64,000 nt of DNA from Stagonosporopsis chrysanthemi. Lineage: Eukaryota; Ascomycota; Dothideomycetes; Pleosporales; Didymellaceae. The position numbers and the translations under genes are program-made. The notes under the pieces are model-generated. The model did not search any database, was not told the DNA's origin, and saw only the letters and a list, made by a program, of their open reading frames with translations. Each line of letters begins with the position of its first letter. The stretch's first letter is position 1. The stretch is from NCBI GenBank assembly GCA_022560025.1, contig JAFISE010000050.1:1-64000 (forward strand), given 5' to 3'. Shown one piece after another: positions 44,466-53,608 of this stretch.

Positions 44466-45953
44466 CTACCGGCCCTCAATCAAATGCCCAAGGAAATCCC
44501 GCAAGAAATATGCGCTCCGCTTGGGATACCTCGTCTTCTCCTGACTCTCGAAGTCAACCCAAGTGCTCCCAAATCGATCCTCGTAACCCGCCGCCCACTC
44601 CCAATTATCCGTAAACGTCCACGCGAAATAACTCCTTACATCGACGCCATCCTTCACCGCCTGCGCCAACTCCCGCAAATACGACTGGAAAAACGCCACG
44701 CGGTGCGTGTCATCCAGCACCTCCCTCGCCGGCGGCGCAGCAACATGCTCGCCCTTGGCTGTGGTCCCATTCTCCGTCATGAAAATGGGAACCCGATACC
44801 GGCCCCAGATCCAGCGCAGCAGCTTGCCGAACCCCTCGGGCGCGGTGCGCAGCCACGGTGTGTCTGACTCGTCACCCCGCTCGACACCGGCAGAATTCGT
44901 GTCCAGCTTGTCGATGTTGCCGAGGTGGTCGTTGATGTCTGCGGGCTCAGTGCGGTGGCGCGCGAAAAAAGTCGTGTACGTGTTCATGCCGTAGAAGTCG
45001 GAGCTGCCTTGCACCAGCGCCTTCTCCTCGGGCGTGAACGTCGGCAGCCGGGACCCGAGCTGCGCACGCATGCTAGGCGGGTAGTCGCCGGGGCCGTAGA
45101 TGGGGTCTGCGAACCAGGCGATTTCGAACTCGAGGGCGCGCTGGGCGGCGGCGACGTCGAGCGCGTCGTTTGCGTCCCAGGGCGCAGAGAAGTTGCCGTG
45201 CAGCGTGATGCCTATGGCGCCTTGCTGGTGGGGTTTGAACTCGTCGCGGTACAGCTTGACGGCGCGCGCGTGGCTTACGAGCTCCGTGTGTGCGACGGTG
45301 AAGGGCTCGGTGCTGCTGTCGCCCTCGGCGTTGCGCTCGCGGAACGAGCTGCGCGCTGGTGCGTGGACGCCCGCTGCGTAGCCCGCGAGCGTGTACACGC
45401 CGGGCTCGTTGTAGGTGATCCAGTGCTTGACCCTGTCGCCGAGGCGCTCGAAGCAGACACGAGCGTAGCGCAAAAAGTCGCGCGTGTACCGCTCCTGGTC
45501 TAACATGCCGCCATATCTCTCCTCGAGCGCTTGCGGGGTGTCCCAGTGAAACAGCGTAACGAAGGGTGTGATGCCGTTCTTGACCAACTCATCGACCAAG
45601 TTACTGTAGTACTCCACACCCGTCTCATTGACTGGGTCGTCAGCGCCACCCAGCGGAATGATGCGCGACCAGGACAGGGAGAAGCGGTACGCAGTCACGC
45701 CAAAGCTCTTCATCAGCGCAACGTCTTCCTTGTAAAGGTCGTATGCGCGCGTTGCATCCTCATTTGTGCTCGCGTCTTTGACTTTCCCCGGCGTGTGGCA
45801 GAACTTGTCCCATATTGATTCACCCTTGCCGTCCTTGTTCCAGGCGCCTTCGACCTGCGCGGCGGCGGTTGCGAAGCCCCAGTGGAAGTCTGGACGGAGG
45901 GTATTTCTGAGGTCGCTGTCGGGCGGGGTGTCAAAGTTGTGTGTCCAGGCCAT
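44466..45953 (-). CDS. GH1 beta-glucosidase, intracellular
   Basis: Single exon, 495 residues, typical GH1 length. It starts directly with the barrel (FHWGFATAAAQVEGAWNKDG) and has no signal peptide, so it should act in the cytosol on imported glucosides or short oligosaccharides. The acid/base Glu183 lies in ITYNEPG and the nucleophile Glu394 in FMTENGT; the aglycone/glycone-binding WTFTDNWEWAAGY lies near the end. The mechanism in this family is retaining hydrolysis of non-reducing terminal beta-glucosyl (or galactosyl) residues. It lies between a transporter and an esterase/fucosidase pair, which suggests use of plant or host glycosides. Confidence 0.96.
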   Translation of the reverse strand: MAWTHNFDTPPDSDLRNTLRPDFHWGFATAAAQVEGAWNKDGKGESIWDKFCHTPGKVKDASTNEDATRAYDLYKEDVALMKSFGVTAYRFSLSWSRIIPLGGADDPVNETGVEYYSNLVDELVKNGITPFVTLFHWDTPQALEERYGGMLDQERYTRDFLRYARVCFERLGDRVKHWITYNEPGVYTLAGYAAGVHAPARSSFRERNAEGDSSTEPFTVAHTELVSHARAVKLYRDEFKPHQQGAIGITLHGNFSAPWDANDALDVAAAQRALEFEIAWFADPIYGPGDYPPSMRAQLGSRLPTFTPEEKALVQGSSDFYGMNTYTTFFARHRTEPADINDHLGNIDKLDTNSAGVERGDESDTPWLRTAPEGFGKLLRWIWGRYRVPIFMTENGTTAKGEHVAAPPAREVLDDTHRVAFFQSYLRELAQAVKDGVDVRSYFAWTFTDNWEWAAGYEDRFGSTWVDFESQEKTRYPKRSAYFLRDFLGHLIEGR

Positions 45954-46426
45954 GGTGCGTGTACGCCGTTTTTCTTGCTCTTGCTCTACTAGTTCTTATG
46001 CATGAGATAGATTCAAGATTGTGCGGAGCTCGATCGTCTGGAGTTCTCATATGTTGTCGTTGTCTTAGACTTTCGCAACTTCAAGGTGCGGTGCATTGAA
46101 CTTGGAGCATTTTTAGGTTTGTCGTTCCGTCCTTTAACCGGCACTTCCTCTCTCAGACAATCCGAAATTGAAGTGTATCTAGCGTTTAATAGAAGTTGCA
46201 CGTGGAGCGTACGGCCTTGTTGATGATAAGCTCTTGCAGGACGCACGTGCATGCAGGTACGTCTCGCCTCATTGGCGGAATTGTGAGCCCTCGTGTCCCG
46301 CGTAAGCATGACCGAAATCTGCACGTATATGATGATCAACGTTTCTCTAGATTGGATTTTAGCCTATAAAGGATCCAGAGCAACCAATCACACTGATTTG
46401 GTAGTAGCTGGCTGGCAGCCTCGCGC
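45954..46426. other. Intergenic, GH1 promoter side
   Basis: 473 bp upstream of the GH1 gene and downstream of the GDSL esterase gene. A TATAAA-like string lies at about 46365. No operator assigned. Confidence 0.4.
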
Positions 46427-47451
46427 TCACCAGGGTGCACTGTCCTCGAACCATTCTGGGAAGAATGGCTCGAGCGCTACCGGAATGTTCGATGGACACA
46501 GCTCCGGGTACACCCTGATGATAGTCTTTTTGATCTCCTCGTACAGTATCTTGTAACCATCGCCGCTGAGATGCAGTCCTAGATTCAACCAGTTAGTGTT
46601 GGGTTTGAGCCTTGAATTCGAACAAGAAGCGCTCACCATCATACAGCAGGCGTGCCAGAACATCACTCTTGGCAGCGCGTTTGTCGCCGGGGATCAGAAG
46701 CTCGACCCCGCGTTCTGTAGTAATTGAGGCATCCCACCCCACCATAGCTTCCTTCATACATGCGCCCCACAGATCCACTACGCCTACAGCCATTTCTTCT
46801 CCAATCTCCTTCACCCCCTCAGCGTATTGCTGTGCCGTCTCGGCCGTGCGTGCCGATCTTCCAGGCTCTTCCCAATGGTCGAACCCCCAGGAATCAATTG
46901 GAGGCGGAGTGATCAGTAGGATGCTGATATCCTTGTGGGCTTGGACTTTCGGGTGAGATACAAGACGACGAAGATTTTCCTTGAAGTTATGTAACGATAC
47001 GTGTTGACCGGTCGTTTCCGGTAGTGAGATGTCGTTGGCTCCGAAGAAGAAACTCTGTGATCATTCAGCAGGGTAATCTTCTGTGTAATCTTACAAGTGC
47101 TCTCACAATCAGCCGGACCCGACTTTGTTCTGGGCTGGGAAGAATTCTGGGTAGGACACTCAATGCGTTGATTGTGTTGTAGCCGCTGAAGCCGCGCTTC
47201 ACAATGTCGATCCGTCTGCAGTAGTCTGCATGGTTAGCCAGTCGTTCCACACGATACGAAGAAATCTCACCATGTTGAAGGAATTGGTAACTGCTAAAGC
47301 CGAGTGAGGGATCACCATCGCTCTGCGTGATCGAGTCGCCAAAAAAGAGGAACTGGTCGTGGATGAACAGAGTAGGATCGGGAAGCTCGGCTCTTTCTGC
47401 AGCGGAAATCCCTTTTTGTCGCGAAACCTCAGGAAGCTCGTACGCTGACAT
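46427..47451 (-). CDS. GDSL-family esterase, IAH1-like
   Basis: Four exons (47451-47271, 47225-47095, 47054-46637, 46578-46427) give 293 residues; introns are 45, 40 and 58 nt, the first with a CTAAC branch site. SGNH/GDSL blocks are all present: catalytic Ser40 in FFGDSITQ (block I), Gly in RGFSGYNT (block II), Asn111 in FFFGANDISLP (block III), and Asp243/His246 in DGLHLSGDGY (block V). This matches the isoamyl acetate-hydrolysing esterase (IAH1) subgroup. No signal peptide, so cytosolic. It lies 90 bp downstream of the GH95 gene on the same strand. Deacetylation of sugars or short esters is plausible but unproven. Confidence 0.92.
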
Positions 47452-47540
47452 TTTGAAGATGAATATAAAGGTGTATACTCTGTGCCTGGGTATGAAAGGT
47501 GCACGTTGGAGCCTTCCTGAAGTTTACCCACATTGATAGC

Positions 47541-49880
47541 CTAACCCTTTTGGACTGCAGGGCTGATCTTGTGATCACCCCTGACTGCAGGGACTTCAAT
47601 CCTGATGCCCTCATCTTTGTCATCCGAGCCTACATGATGGATGACAAGGAAAGCCCTGCGTCCAAACAGCGACTTGACATTTACAAGGCCTTTAATGTGC
47701 CCGTCTTCCCAATCGAAATCAATTTCAAACCCATCGCGACAGAGCACACCTCGGATCATGCCCTTTTCCCACTCAGATGGACATGAAGGAAGTAACCGTA
47801 TAAGTCTGGCGGATCCTTCATTGCCTCCGAGTCGGAATTCTTCATGGGACTGAAGAAGACATTCGATTATACCTGCTGCACCTCCAAAGTTACCATCGAT
47901 CTGGAATGGTGGATGGTTGTCGAGCAGGTTCGTTAGAGTACTGTCTTTCAGGAGTGCATCGATGTTCTTTTGACATTCGTCCGGTTGCCGTAGTCGAGCC
48001 CAGAAGTTGACGAGCCATGCTCTTGACCACCCTGTATGACCGCCTCCATGCTGGAGACGACGTACCAATGTCTTCTTCGCAGCTTTTACAAGTTTCGGAT
48101 CAGATGTCGTTGTGAGCGTGCCGGCCGGATGGAGCGCATAAAGGTGTGAGATGTGACGGTGTCCGAGTTCAGTCTCCTCGAAATCATTCAGACCCCACTC
48201 TTGAATGGTCCCACTGTTTGGACTGATCGTTAGCGGTGGTAGCTTGTTCAGTGCAGACCGGACCGTAGATATGCGACCACGATCAGGGTAATAATTGCCG
48301 AATTCGGACGACATGTGGAGAAAATGTACAAAGACTTGCCGAACGATCTCGATATCCATCGCAGATCCTTCACAGAACACGCCCTTCTCTTGACTATCCC
48401 CATGTAAGAACGTATTCTCGGGAGACAGAGACGGGTTGGTAACCAAATATCGACTACTGGAGTCTTCAACCAGATAATCAAGTAGAAAATCAACACATCC
48501 TTCGAGCACTGGAGTCATCCGGATGAGCAGATTTGTGTCACCGGTGAAGACATAGTGTTCCCAAACATGGGTACAAAGCCACGCTCCACCTAAAGGCCAG
48601 AGAGTGGCTGGCATCCAACGATCCTGCGACTCAGTATCTCCAAAAATGTCTGTGCAGTGATGTGCACACCATCCTCGACAGCCCCAGACTTCCGATGCCG
48701 TGCGCCGGCCATTGATGACCATGCGTTCCAGAAGGTCAAACAGGGGTACCTCGCATTCGGAGAGGTTGGAAACGTGCGCGACCCAGTAGTTCATCTGGAG
48801 GTTGATGTTGATGGTGTATTTCGAGCCCCATGGAGGCTGGAAGGATGGATTCCATATTCCTTGAAGAGTGGCCGGTAGAGCTTTAGGATATGAGCGACTG
48901 CATGATAAGAGGAGGTATCGCGCATAGGCATGGTACAGTGCGATCAATCCAGGATCTCTAGAGTTTGTTAGTCGTTCAGAGGTTGTAATCTGTCTGTTGT
49001 CCGGGAATAGCTGTAAGCTCATACGTCCATACACGCGCTGCCAGTCAGCGATGTGTCTTTGCCACAACTTCTGTGGCCCAGACAGCAGCGCGTTCTTCAA
49101 ATCGGTCAGAGTCGCCTGCTGTACATCGTTATGGCGGTATCGTGTATGTGCAGCAAGGACAATGAGTGCCTCTTTGGCTGTAACTTCCAGTTCTCGCCCA
49201 ACAGAGCGGATAAGGCCTGCACCTTGAATTTGCACTCCTGCCATGAGACATAGGCTGTTGCTGCCTTTACCGCCAGGGGTTGCGTAAAGTTCGATCCGAT
49301 CTTCAGTCGTTTTGATGGAGTCCAAAAACTCGTTGACCTCCCATTCGACATCGCTCATGCGTGTTAAACTGACAGTGAAGGTGATTTCTCTATCAGATAC
49401 TATGCGCAACGCAATGACATTGTCTGCATGCGTTGCAATAGCCTCACGACGTATATGCGTTCCGTTGACATCATACTGCACTACCGCCTCAGCTCGTGCA
49501 AGATCAAGTGTTCGATCATAGTGTCCCAAGCCATCGCCAGGAACTCCAGAAACCGACTGCGCAGCCGAATACTGAAAATCAACTGTACACGTGCCTAGCG
49601 GCTCGTAATGCCTCGAGCTCTTAGGAGTAGCAAGGAAATGTTTCCTAACTAAGGCTTCGGCATCGCGATGCTTTCCGGCGCGGATGAGTTTCCTCAAGTC
49701 CTCTAGGTGGTCTTTTGCTCCTACAGGAGTACGGTCCATCGGGCCTCCATACCACACGCTTTCTTCATTCAAGCGTAAAATTTCTCTGTACACGCCTCCG
49801 TAGATCATGGCACCGAGGCGACCGTTGCCGAGTGGGAGGGCGCTATTCCAGTTAGATGCGGGGGAGTCGTAGCGTAGCAT
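47541..49880 (-). CDS. GH95 alpha-L-fucosidase-like glycosidase
   Basis: Single exon, 779 residues from ATG 49878-49880 (MLRYDSPASNWNSALPLGNG); the frame is open slightly upstream but only from GTG. The start carries the GH95 N-terminal beta-domain motif (PLGNGRLGAMIYGGV, ILRLNEESVWYGGP). The (alpha/alpha)6 barrel contains GIWNPSFQPPWGSKYTIN with INxNxQMNYW at 357-366, whose two Asn (358 and 360) activate water in this inverting family, and GHRHISHLYALHPAG, GGGHTGWSRAWLVNFWARL and FQIDGNFGGAAGIIECLLQS later. Family members cleave alpha-1,2-L-fucosyl (or L-galactosyl) linkages, as on xyloglucan. No signal peptide is visible, unusual for a polymer-degrading enzyme and consistent with intracellular oligosaccharide processing. 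Confidence 0.94.
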   Translation of the reverse strand: MLRYDSPASNWNSALPLGNGRLGAMIYGGVYREILRLNEESVWYGGPMDRTPVGAKDHLEDLRKLIRAGKHRDAEALVRKHFLATPKSSRHYEPLGTCTVDFQYSAAQSVSGVPGDGLGHYDRTLDLARAEAVVQYDVNGTHIRREAIATHADNVIALRIVSDREITFTVSLTRMSDVEWEVNEFLDSIKTTEDRIELYATPGGKGSNSLCLMAGVQIQGAGLIRSVGRELEVTAKEALIVLAAHTRYRHNDVQQATLTDLKNALLSGPQKLWQRHIADWQRVYGRMSLQLFPDNRQITTSERLTNSRDPGLIALYHAYARYLLLSCSRSYPKALPATLQGIWNPSFQPPWGSKYTININLQMNYWVAHVSNLSECEVPLFDLLERMVINGRRTASEVWGCRGWCAHHCTDIFGDTESQDRWMPATLWPLGGAWLCTHVWEHYVFTGDTNLLIRMTPVLEGCVDFLLDYLVEDSSSRYLVTNPSLSPENTFLHGDSQEKGVFCEGSAMDIEIVRQVFVHFLHMSSEFGNYYPDRGRISTVRSALNKLPPLTISPNSGTIQEWGLNDFEETELGHRHISHLYALHPAGTLTTTSDPKLVKAAKKTLVRRLQHGGGHTGWSRAWLVNFWARLRQPDECQKNIDALLKDSTLTNLLDNHPPFQIDGNFGGAAGIIECLLQSHEEFRLGGNEGSARLIRLLPSCPSEWEKGMIRGVLCRDGFEIDFDWEDGHIKGLVNVKSLFGRRAFLVIHHVGSDDKDEGIRIEVPAVRGDHKISPAVQKG

Positions 49881-50412
49881 GGGGCTGCAGATGTGGGATT
49901 GGTTTGTTGACGATGTAACCACCGGTTAATCTCGTGGGTATGTCGAGAAGTCGAATCTTCCCCTCGCTCTGGACTTCGCAATGCCAGCACTTATGCACTT
50001 TATTGTCGTGAGCCGCCCGGTGCAAGTAGTGGTTGGACGGAACAATTCGTATGCGCAAGCGTTCCATTGACGCAAGGCGTCTACGTGTGATCGTGGTTAT
50101 GTAGTTGCAATCCTGTTGCTAACCCAAATCTGGAGTCCAACTCGGTCCTGGTTCTTGGAAGAAGCGCCTCCCATGCATTGTTCCCCATGGGGTAGCAGAT
50201 CCTCAGAGTAGACATGGGGCGACAAAACCGACCATGGTCGATCTAGACGGAGCCTTGCTCTCCGTTCTCTTGCGGAATCAAGAGCAAGGACCTTGATAGA
50301 TGCTTAAAGACGCTATTGGTACCCACCTGCAGGTTCTCATTGACTCTTCACTGCGTTGAACTCCTCCAATATCTATTGTAGACCATCGCGTCTGTGTGCT
50401 CTCGTCGCCACG
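49881..50412. promoter_or_regulatory. Divergent promoter, GH95 / sugar transporter
   Basis: 532 bp between start codons. Contains a perfect 10-bp palindrome CCCCATGGGG at 50183-50192 and a nearby ACATGGGGCG at about 50212. These do not match the CreA consensus SYGGRG strictly. Head-to-head arrangement suggests common induction. Confidence 0.5.
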
Positions 50413-52351
50413 ATGGCTCCGCAGGACAACGTGAGATCGTTCCACCACAATGTAACGGACGAGAAGGCTGCTGCTCTCGAAGTAGAAGAGATTGTTGTCC
50501 AGCGTATCACAGACGATAATCTTATTCGTATGTCCAGAGAGGCGATGCCTAAGTTCTGGACAGCCACTGGATTTAGGATATGCTTAATTATCTTTGTCCA
50601 GGGTTGCAACCAGGCTGGTTATGGTGTCGACTGGGCAGTAATAAGTAAGTCCGGCTCACTGGGCATCGCTGGGAACAGACTTACATGACTTGCGAATAGG
50701 TGGCATCAACGCGTACCCGGCGTGGCACAAGTACTTTGATATCGCAATTGACGGTGGTGAGTATATGCAGGGTGTGTGAGTTCTGGACAGAACTAACATC
50801 TGAAAGTCGAGTTCGCACACATTACAGCCCTGATGCGTATTGGTACTGTAGTTGGTGCTCCGTTCCTCGCGCTCAACGACAAAATTGGCCGCCGTGGAGT
50901 AAACTTTCTTGGCAACTTCCTCGTTATCTGCGCTGCGCTTATGCAGGCGCTTGCTCCTAACCTGTCTTGCTTCATGGCTGGCCGGTTCTTTCTCGGACTG
51001 GGAAGTTCGCTCATGTCGTCGCCGCAATACATCGCAGAAATCGCACCCGCTCATCTTCGTGGCCGTATTGTTGGTCTCTTTGGTGCCTGTTTCCAGCTTG
51101 GGAGCATCGCCATGAACGCCGGCATGATTGGAACCGCCAGCATGGCGAAGAGTGATACGAACAACTGGTCCTGGCGTCTGCCGCTGCTCTTGCAGACATT
51201 TTTCCCAGCCGTTGTGTGCACGCTGATTTATCTGATCACACCAGAATCACCCCGATACCTGATTCTCCGGGGCCAGCGTGAAAAGGCGAGACAAGTAATT
51301 GCCAAATATCAAACTACTTCAGGCTCGCTGGATGAGCCCATAGTCGACATTGTTACTGCGCAGATCGAAGAATCTCTGGAAACTACTCGCACAGGCTTCA
51401 AGCAATCCTGGAACTTCGCAGTGTTTGTCACCAAGCCTGTCCGATACCGTTTGCTTGTTCTCGTACTGTACTCTTGTTTCCAATCGTGGAACGGAGGAGG
51501 GTAAGTGGAGAGACTCCAAAGCCTAGACAAATCTCTGACCCATCCATAGAATCGTGTCCTATTATCTGACACCGGCACTCAAAACCGTCGGAGTACGTAG
51601 TCTATAACTCACTTCGGATTTCAGAGCTGATGTTTCTAGGTTACCGATACTATAACACAACTGGGTGTGAACCTGGGGCTGACTGCAGTCTACTTTGTAT
51701 TCACTGCCATAGGTGGTTGGTTTGTTGACTACTTCAGGCGACGAACTCTGATTTTTGCTGGCTTGATTGGCATCATCTGTATGCAGACAGCCGCAACTAT
51801 CACGTCTTGGCAGTACAACGTGAAGCCGTCGAGCGCGACATCGGCCCTTACAATTATGTGGATGTTCATGTTCCAGGTCATAAGTGCCACATTTATCGCA
51901 ACAATGTAGGTCCCATATTGAGAATGTAAGGTTTGCTCGCTAATCGGAACGACTAGGCATAATCTGTATCCGGTTGAGCTCTTGTCGCTGCCACTGCGTG
52001 CGAAAGGTATGGGTTTGTACGGCGTCATCCAGGGTGCTTGCGGTGCCATTGAAGCCTATGGAATCTCCATCGGTATCTCGAAAGTGGGTTACAAGATCTG
52101 GTGCGTGTACATTGTATACAATGCCCTTCAGCTTATCGGTAAGTCGCATGTGCGCTTGATTGGCGCGTCTAGAGGGCTGATTTTTACCAGCGTCGTACTT
52201 CGTCTTTCCCGAGACCAGTAAGCTGAGTCTGGAGGAAATTGATGCTGTGTTCGAGACACCGGGCGTTGCGCCCGTGAAGATGTCCATGGACATCCAGAAG
52301 GCGAAAAAAGAAAAGGCCAGACTGGACAGAGAGGAGGGCATTATGAGCTAA
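50413..52351 (+). CDS. MFS sugar porter family transporter
   Basis: Seven exons (50413-50644, 50700-50756, 50807-51500, 51550-51592, 51640-51905, 51957-52138, 52191-52351) with introns of 47-55 nt give 544 residues. All junctions keep frame. Sugar-porter signatures: GYGVDWAVI in helix 1, DKIGRRG between helices 2 and 3, GRFFLGLGSSLMSSPQYIAE, PESPRYLILRG after helix 6, a QSWNGGGIVSYY sequence in helix 7 in place of the usual QQxxGxN, and VFPETSKLSLEEIDAVF after helix 12. Plasma-membrane uptake of a sugar or oligosaccharide is the known role; the sequence class resembles fungal lactose/hexose-permease-like transporters. Divergent from GH95, hence a likely partner of the intracellular glycosidases next to it. 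Confidence 0.93.
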
Positions 52352-52924
52352 GCAGAACGGGCACAGTGTTCCCGAGCCCGTCTCGAGTGTATGTAGAAAG
52401 GGAGGCCTGTGGACATGTTGCTGAGAAAGGATTTGGAGGTCCCAAACCGGCCCGCTTCTGCTGCTTTTGACAGAGGCGTTCACAGCATATGAGCGCAAGT
52501 CGTAGAGAAAGAAGTACCTTGTCGTCAATCAATCCAAGGAAAGTCTGTGACCACCTGAATAGCTCTTGAGCACAACGCGAACCGCAACGGATGTAGCTTG
52601 AGGTGAGAAATGCCACCAGAACGCGTCATGGCGGGGCGATATCGCTAAAGTAGCGTGTTTTCATCCCTCCGCTCGCGAAAAACAATGTAGGCTGTACTTT
52701 AGGACTAGACTTTAACAACCCATGTCTCATTGCCCGATCATAGGTTCACTGTTGTTGTTCGGCACATTAAGTCTACAGGGAGCGCGCACGATATATGTTA
52801 CCACCTAACATGTCATCGATGTGACGTAAGGGCCTACGAGAGCGCCCTCTATCACCAAATCCTCTGAAGAATACTTTTGATAGATACAACTTACATCGGC
52901 TACACTTAGCACACGCACAATAAA
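52352..52924. promoter_or_regulatory. Upstream region of the mobA-like gene
   Basis: 573 bp. Two HGATAR sites, the consensus of GATA nitrogen regulators, lie close to the start codon: CTATCA at 52849-52854 (reverse orientation) and TGATAG at 52879-52884. The motif is short and could occur by chance. Confidence 0.45.
52849..52884. promoter_or_regulatory. Pair of candidate GATA (AreA-type) sites
   Basis: Two TGATAG motifs in opposite orientation, 24 bp apart, 41-76 bp upstream of the mobA-like ATG. About 0.3 would be expected by chance in 100 bp. Confidence 0.3.
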
Positions 52925-53608
52925 ATGGGGCCTGCAAACCAAGGAAAATTGGATACATTCAACATACTCATCCTCGCTGGAGGACACTCAACGCGTATGG
53001 GGTCTCCCAAGCACTTACTGCCTGTACCTCCAACAGGAGAACCACTGTACCAACACCTTATCAACGTCATACGTGCTGCTTTTCCTGGTACGGAGTCTAT
53101 CTACATCTCAGTGGCAGGCAGCTCGACGTCGGCACGCACCCCTTACGGAGAACAGCCTTTGTGGCCGAAGCAAGCTGGTAGCCAACACGTTGGACTGGTC
53201 TCAATCCCTGACAAAACGACGCGAAGTATAGGGCCTGCAGCCGGCCTCATAGCCGCACATCAACACGACTCAAGTGCGACATGGCTGATCATTGCCTGCG
53301 ACTTCCCTCTGTTAGAGCCTGCAGCTTTGCATCAGCTCAGAGAAGCCTTCGAGGAACCGGTTACCTGCTTCGTTAATAGAGACGGGTTCGGCGAGCCTTT
53401 GCTGGCTATTTGGAGCCCATCAGCTCTTCAAGTCCTCTCGGGCAACGTCGAAAGCGGCCGTCTGGGTCCAAATTACACGGTCAAGCGGCTTTCTGGCAAA
53501 CTTGTGCCTCCGAACGATGACAGTTGGATTCTGAACACAAACACACCCGAAGAGTGGAAAGAGGCCAAAATGCGGATCAGAAGTCCTCAGTCCATGGGCG
53601 GTGTATGA
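52925..53608 (+). CDS. MobA-like molybdopterin guanylyltransferase
   Basis: Single exon, 227 residues. The N-terminal nucleotide-binding signature is LILAGGHSTRMGSPK (15-29), with Arg24, Gly26 and Lys29 as in MobA/NTP-transferase enzymes. Later blocks agree too: WLIIACDFPLLEP (Mg-binding Asp), VNRDGFGEPLLAIWSP (the EPL motif) and NTNTPEEW near the end. MobA joins GMP from GTP to molybdopterin to form MGD, used by bacterial DMSO-reductase-family enzymes and not by the classical eukaryotic molybdoenzymes. It lies tail-to-tail with, and overlaps by 22 bp, the MoeA-like gene, next to a molybdopterin oxidoreductase. CTP-using (MocA-type) specificity cannot be excluded from sequence alone. No introns. 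Confidence 0.85.
   Translation: MGPANQGKLDTFNILILAGGHSTRMGSPKHLLPVPPTGEPLYQHLINVIRAAFPGTESIYISVAGSSTSARTPYGEQPLWPKQAGSQHVGLVSIPDKTTRSIGPAAGLIAAHQHDSSATWLIIACDFPLLEPAALHQLREAFEEPVTCFVNRDGFGEPLLAIWSPSALQVLSGNVESGRLGPNYTVKRLSGKLVPPNDDSWILNTNTPEEWKEAKMRIRSPQSMGGV

Noticed and set aside
50183..50192. CreA carbon-repression site
   Set aside because: ATGGGG does not satisfy SYGGRG at the first position, so it was listed only as a palindrome.
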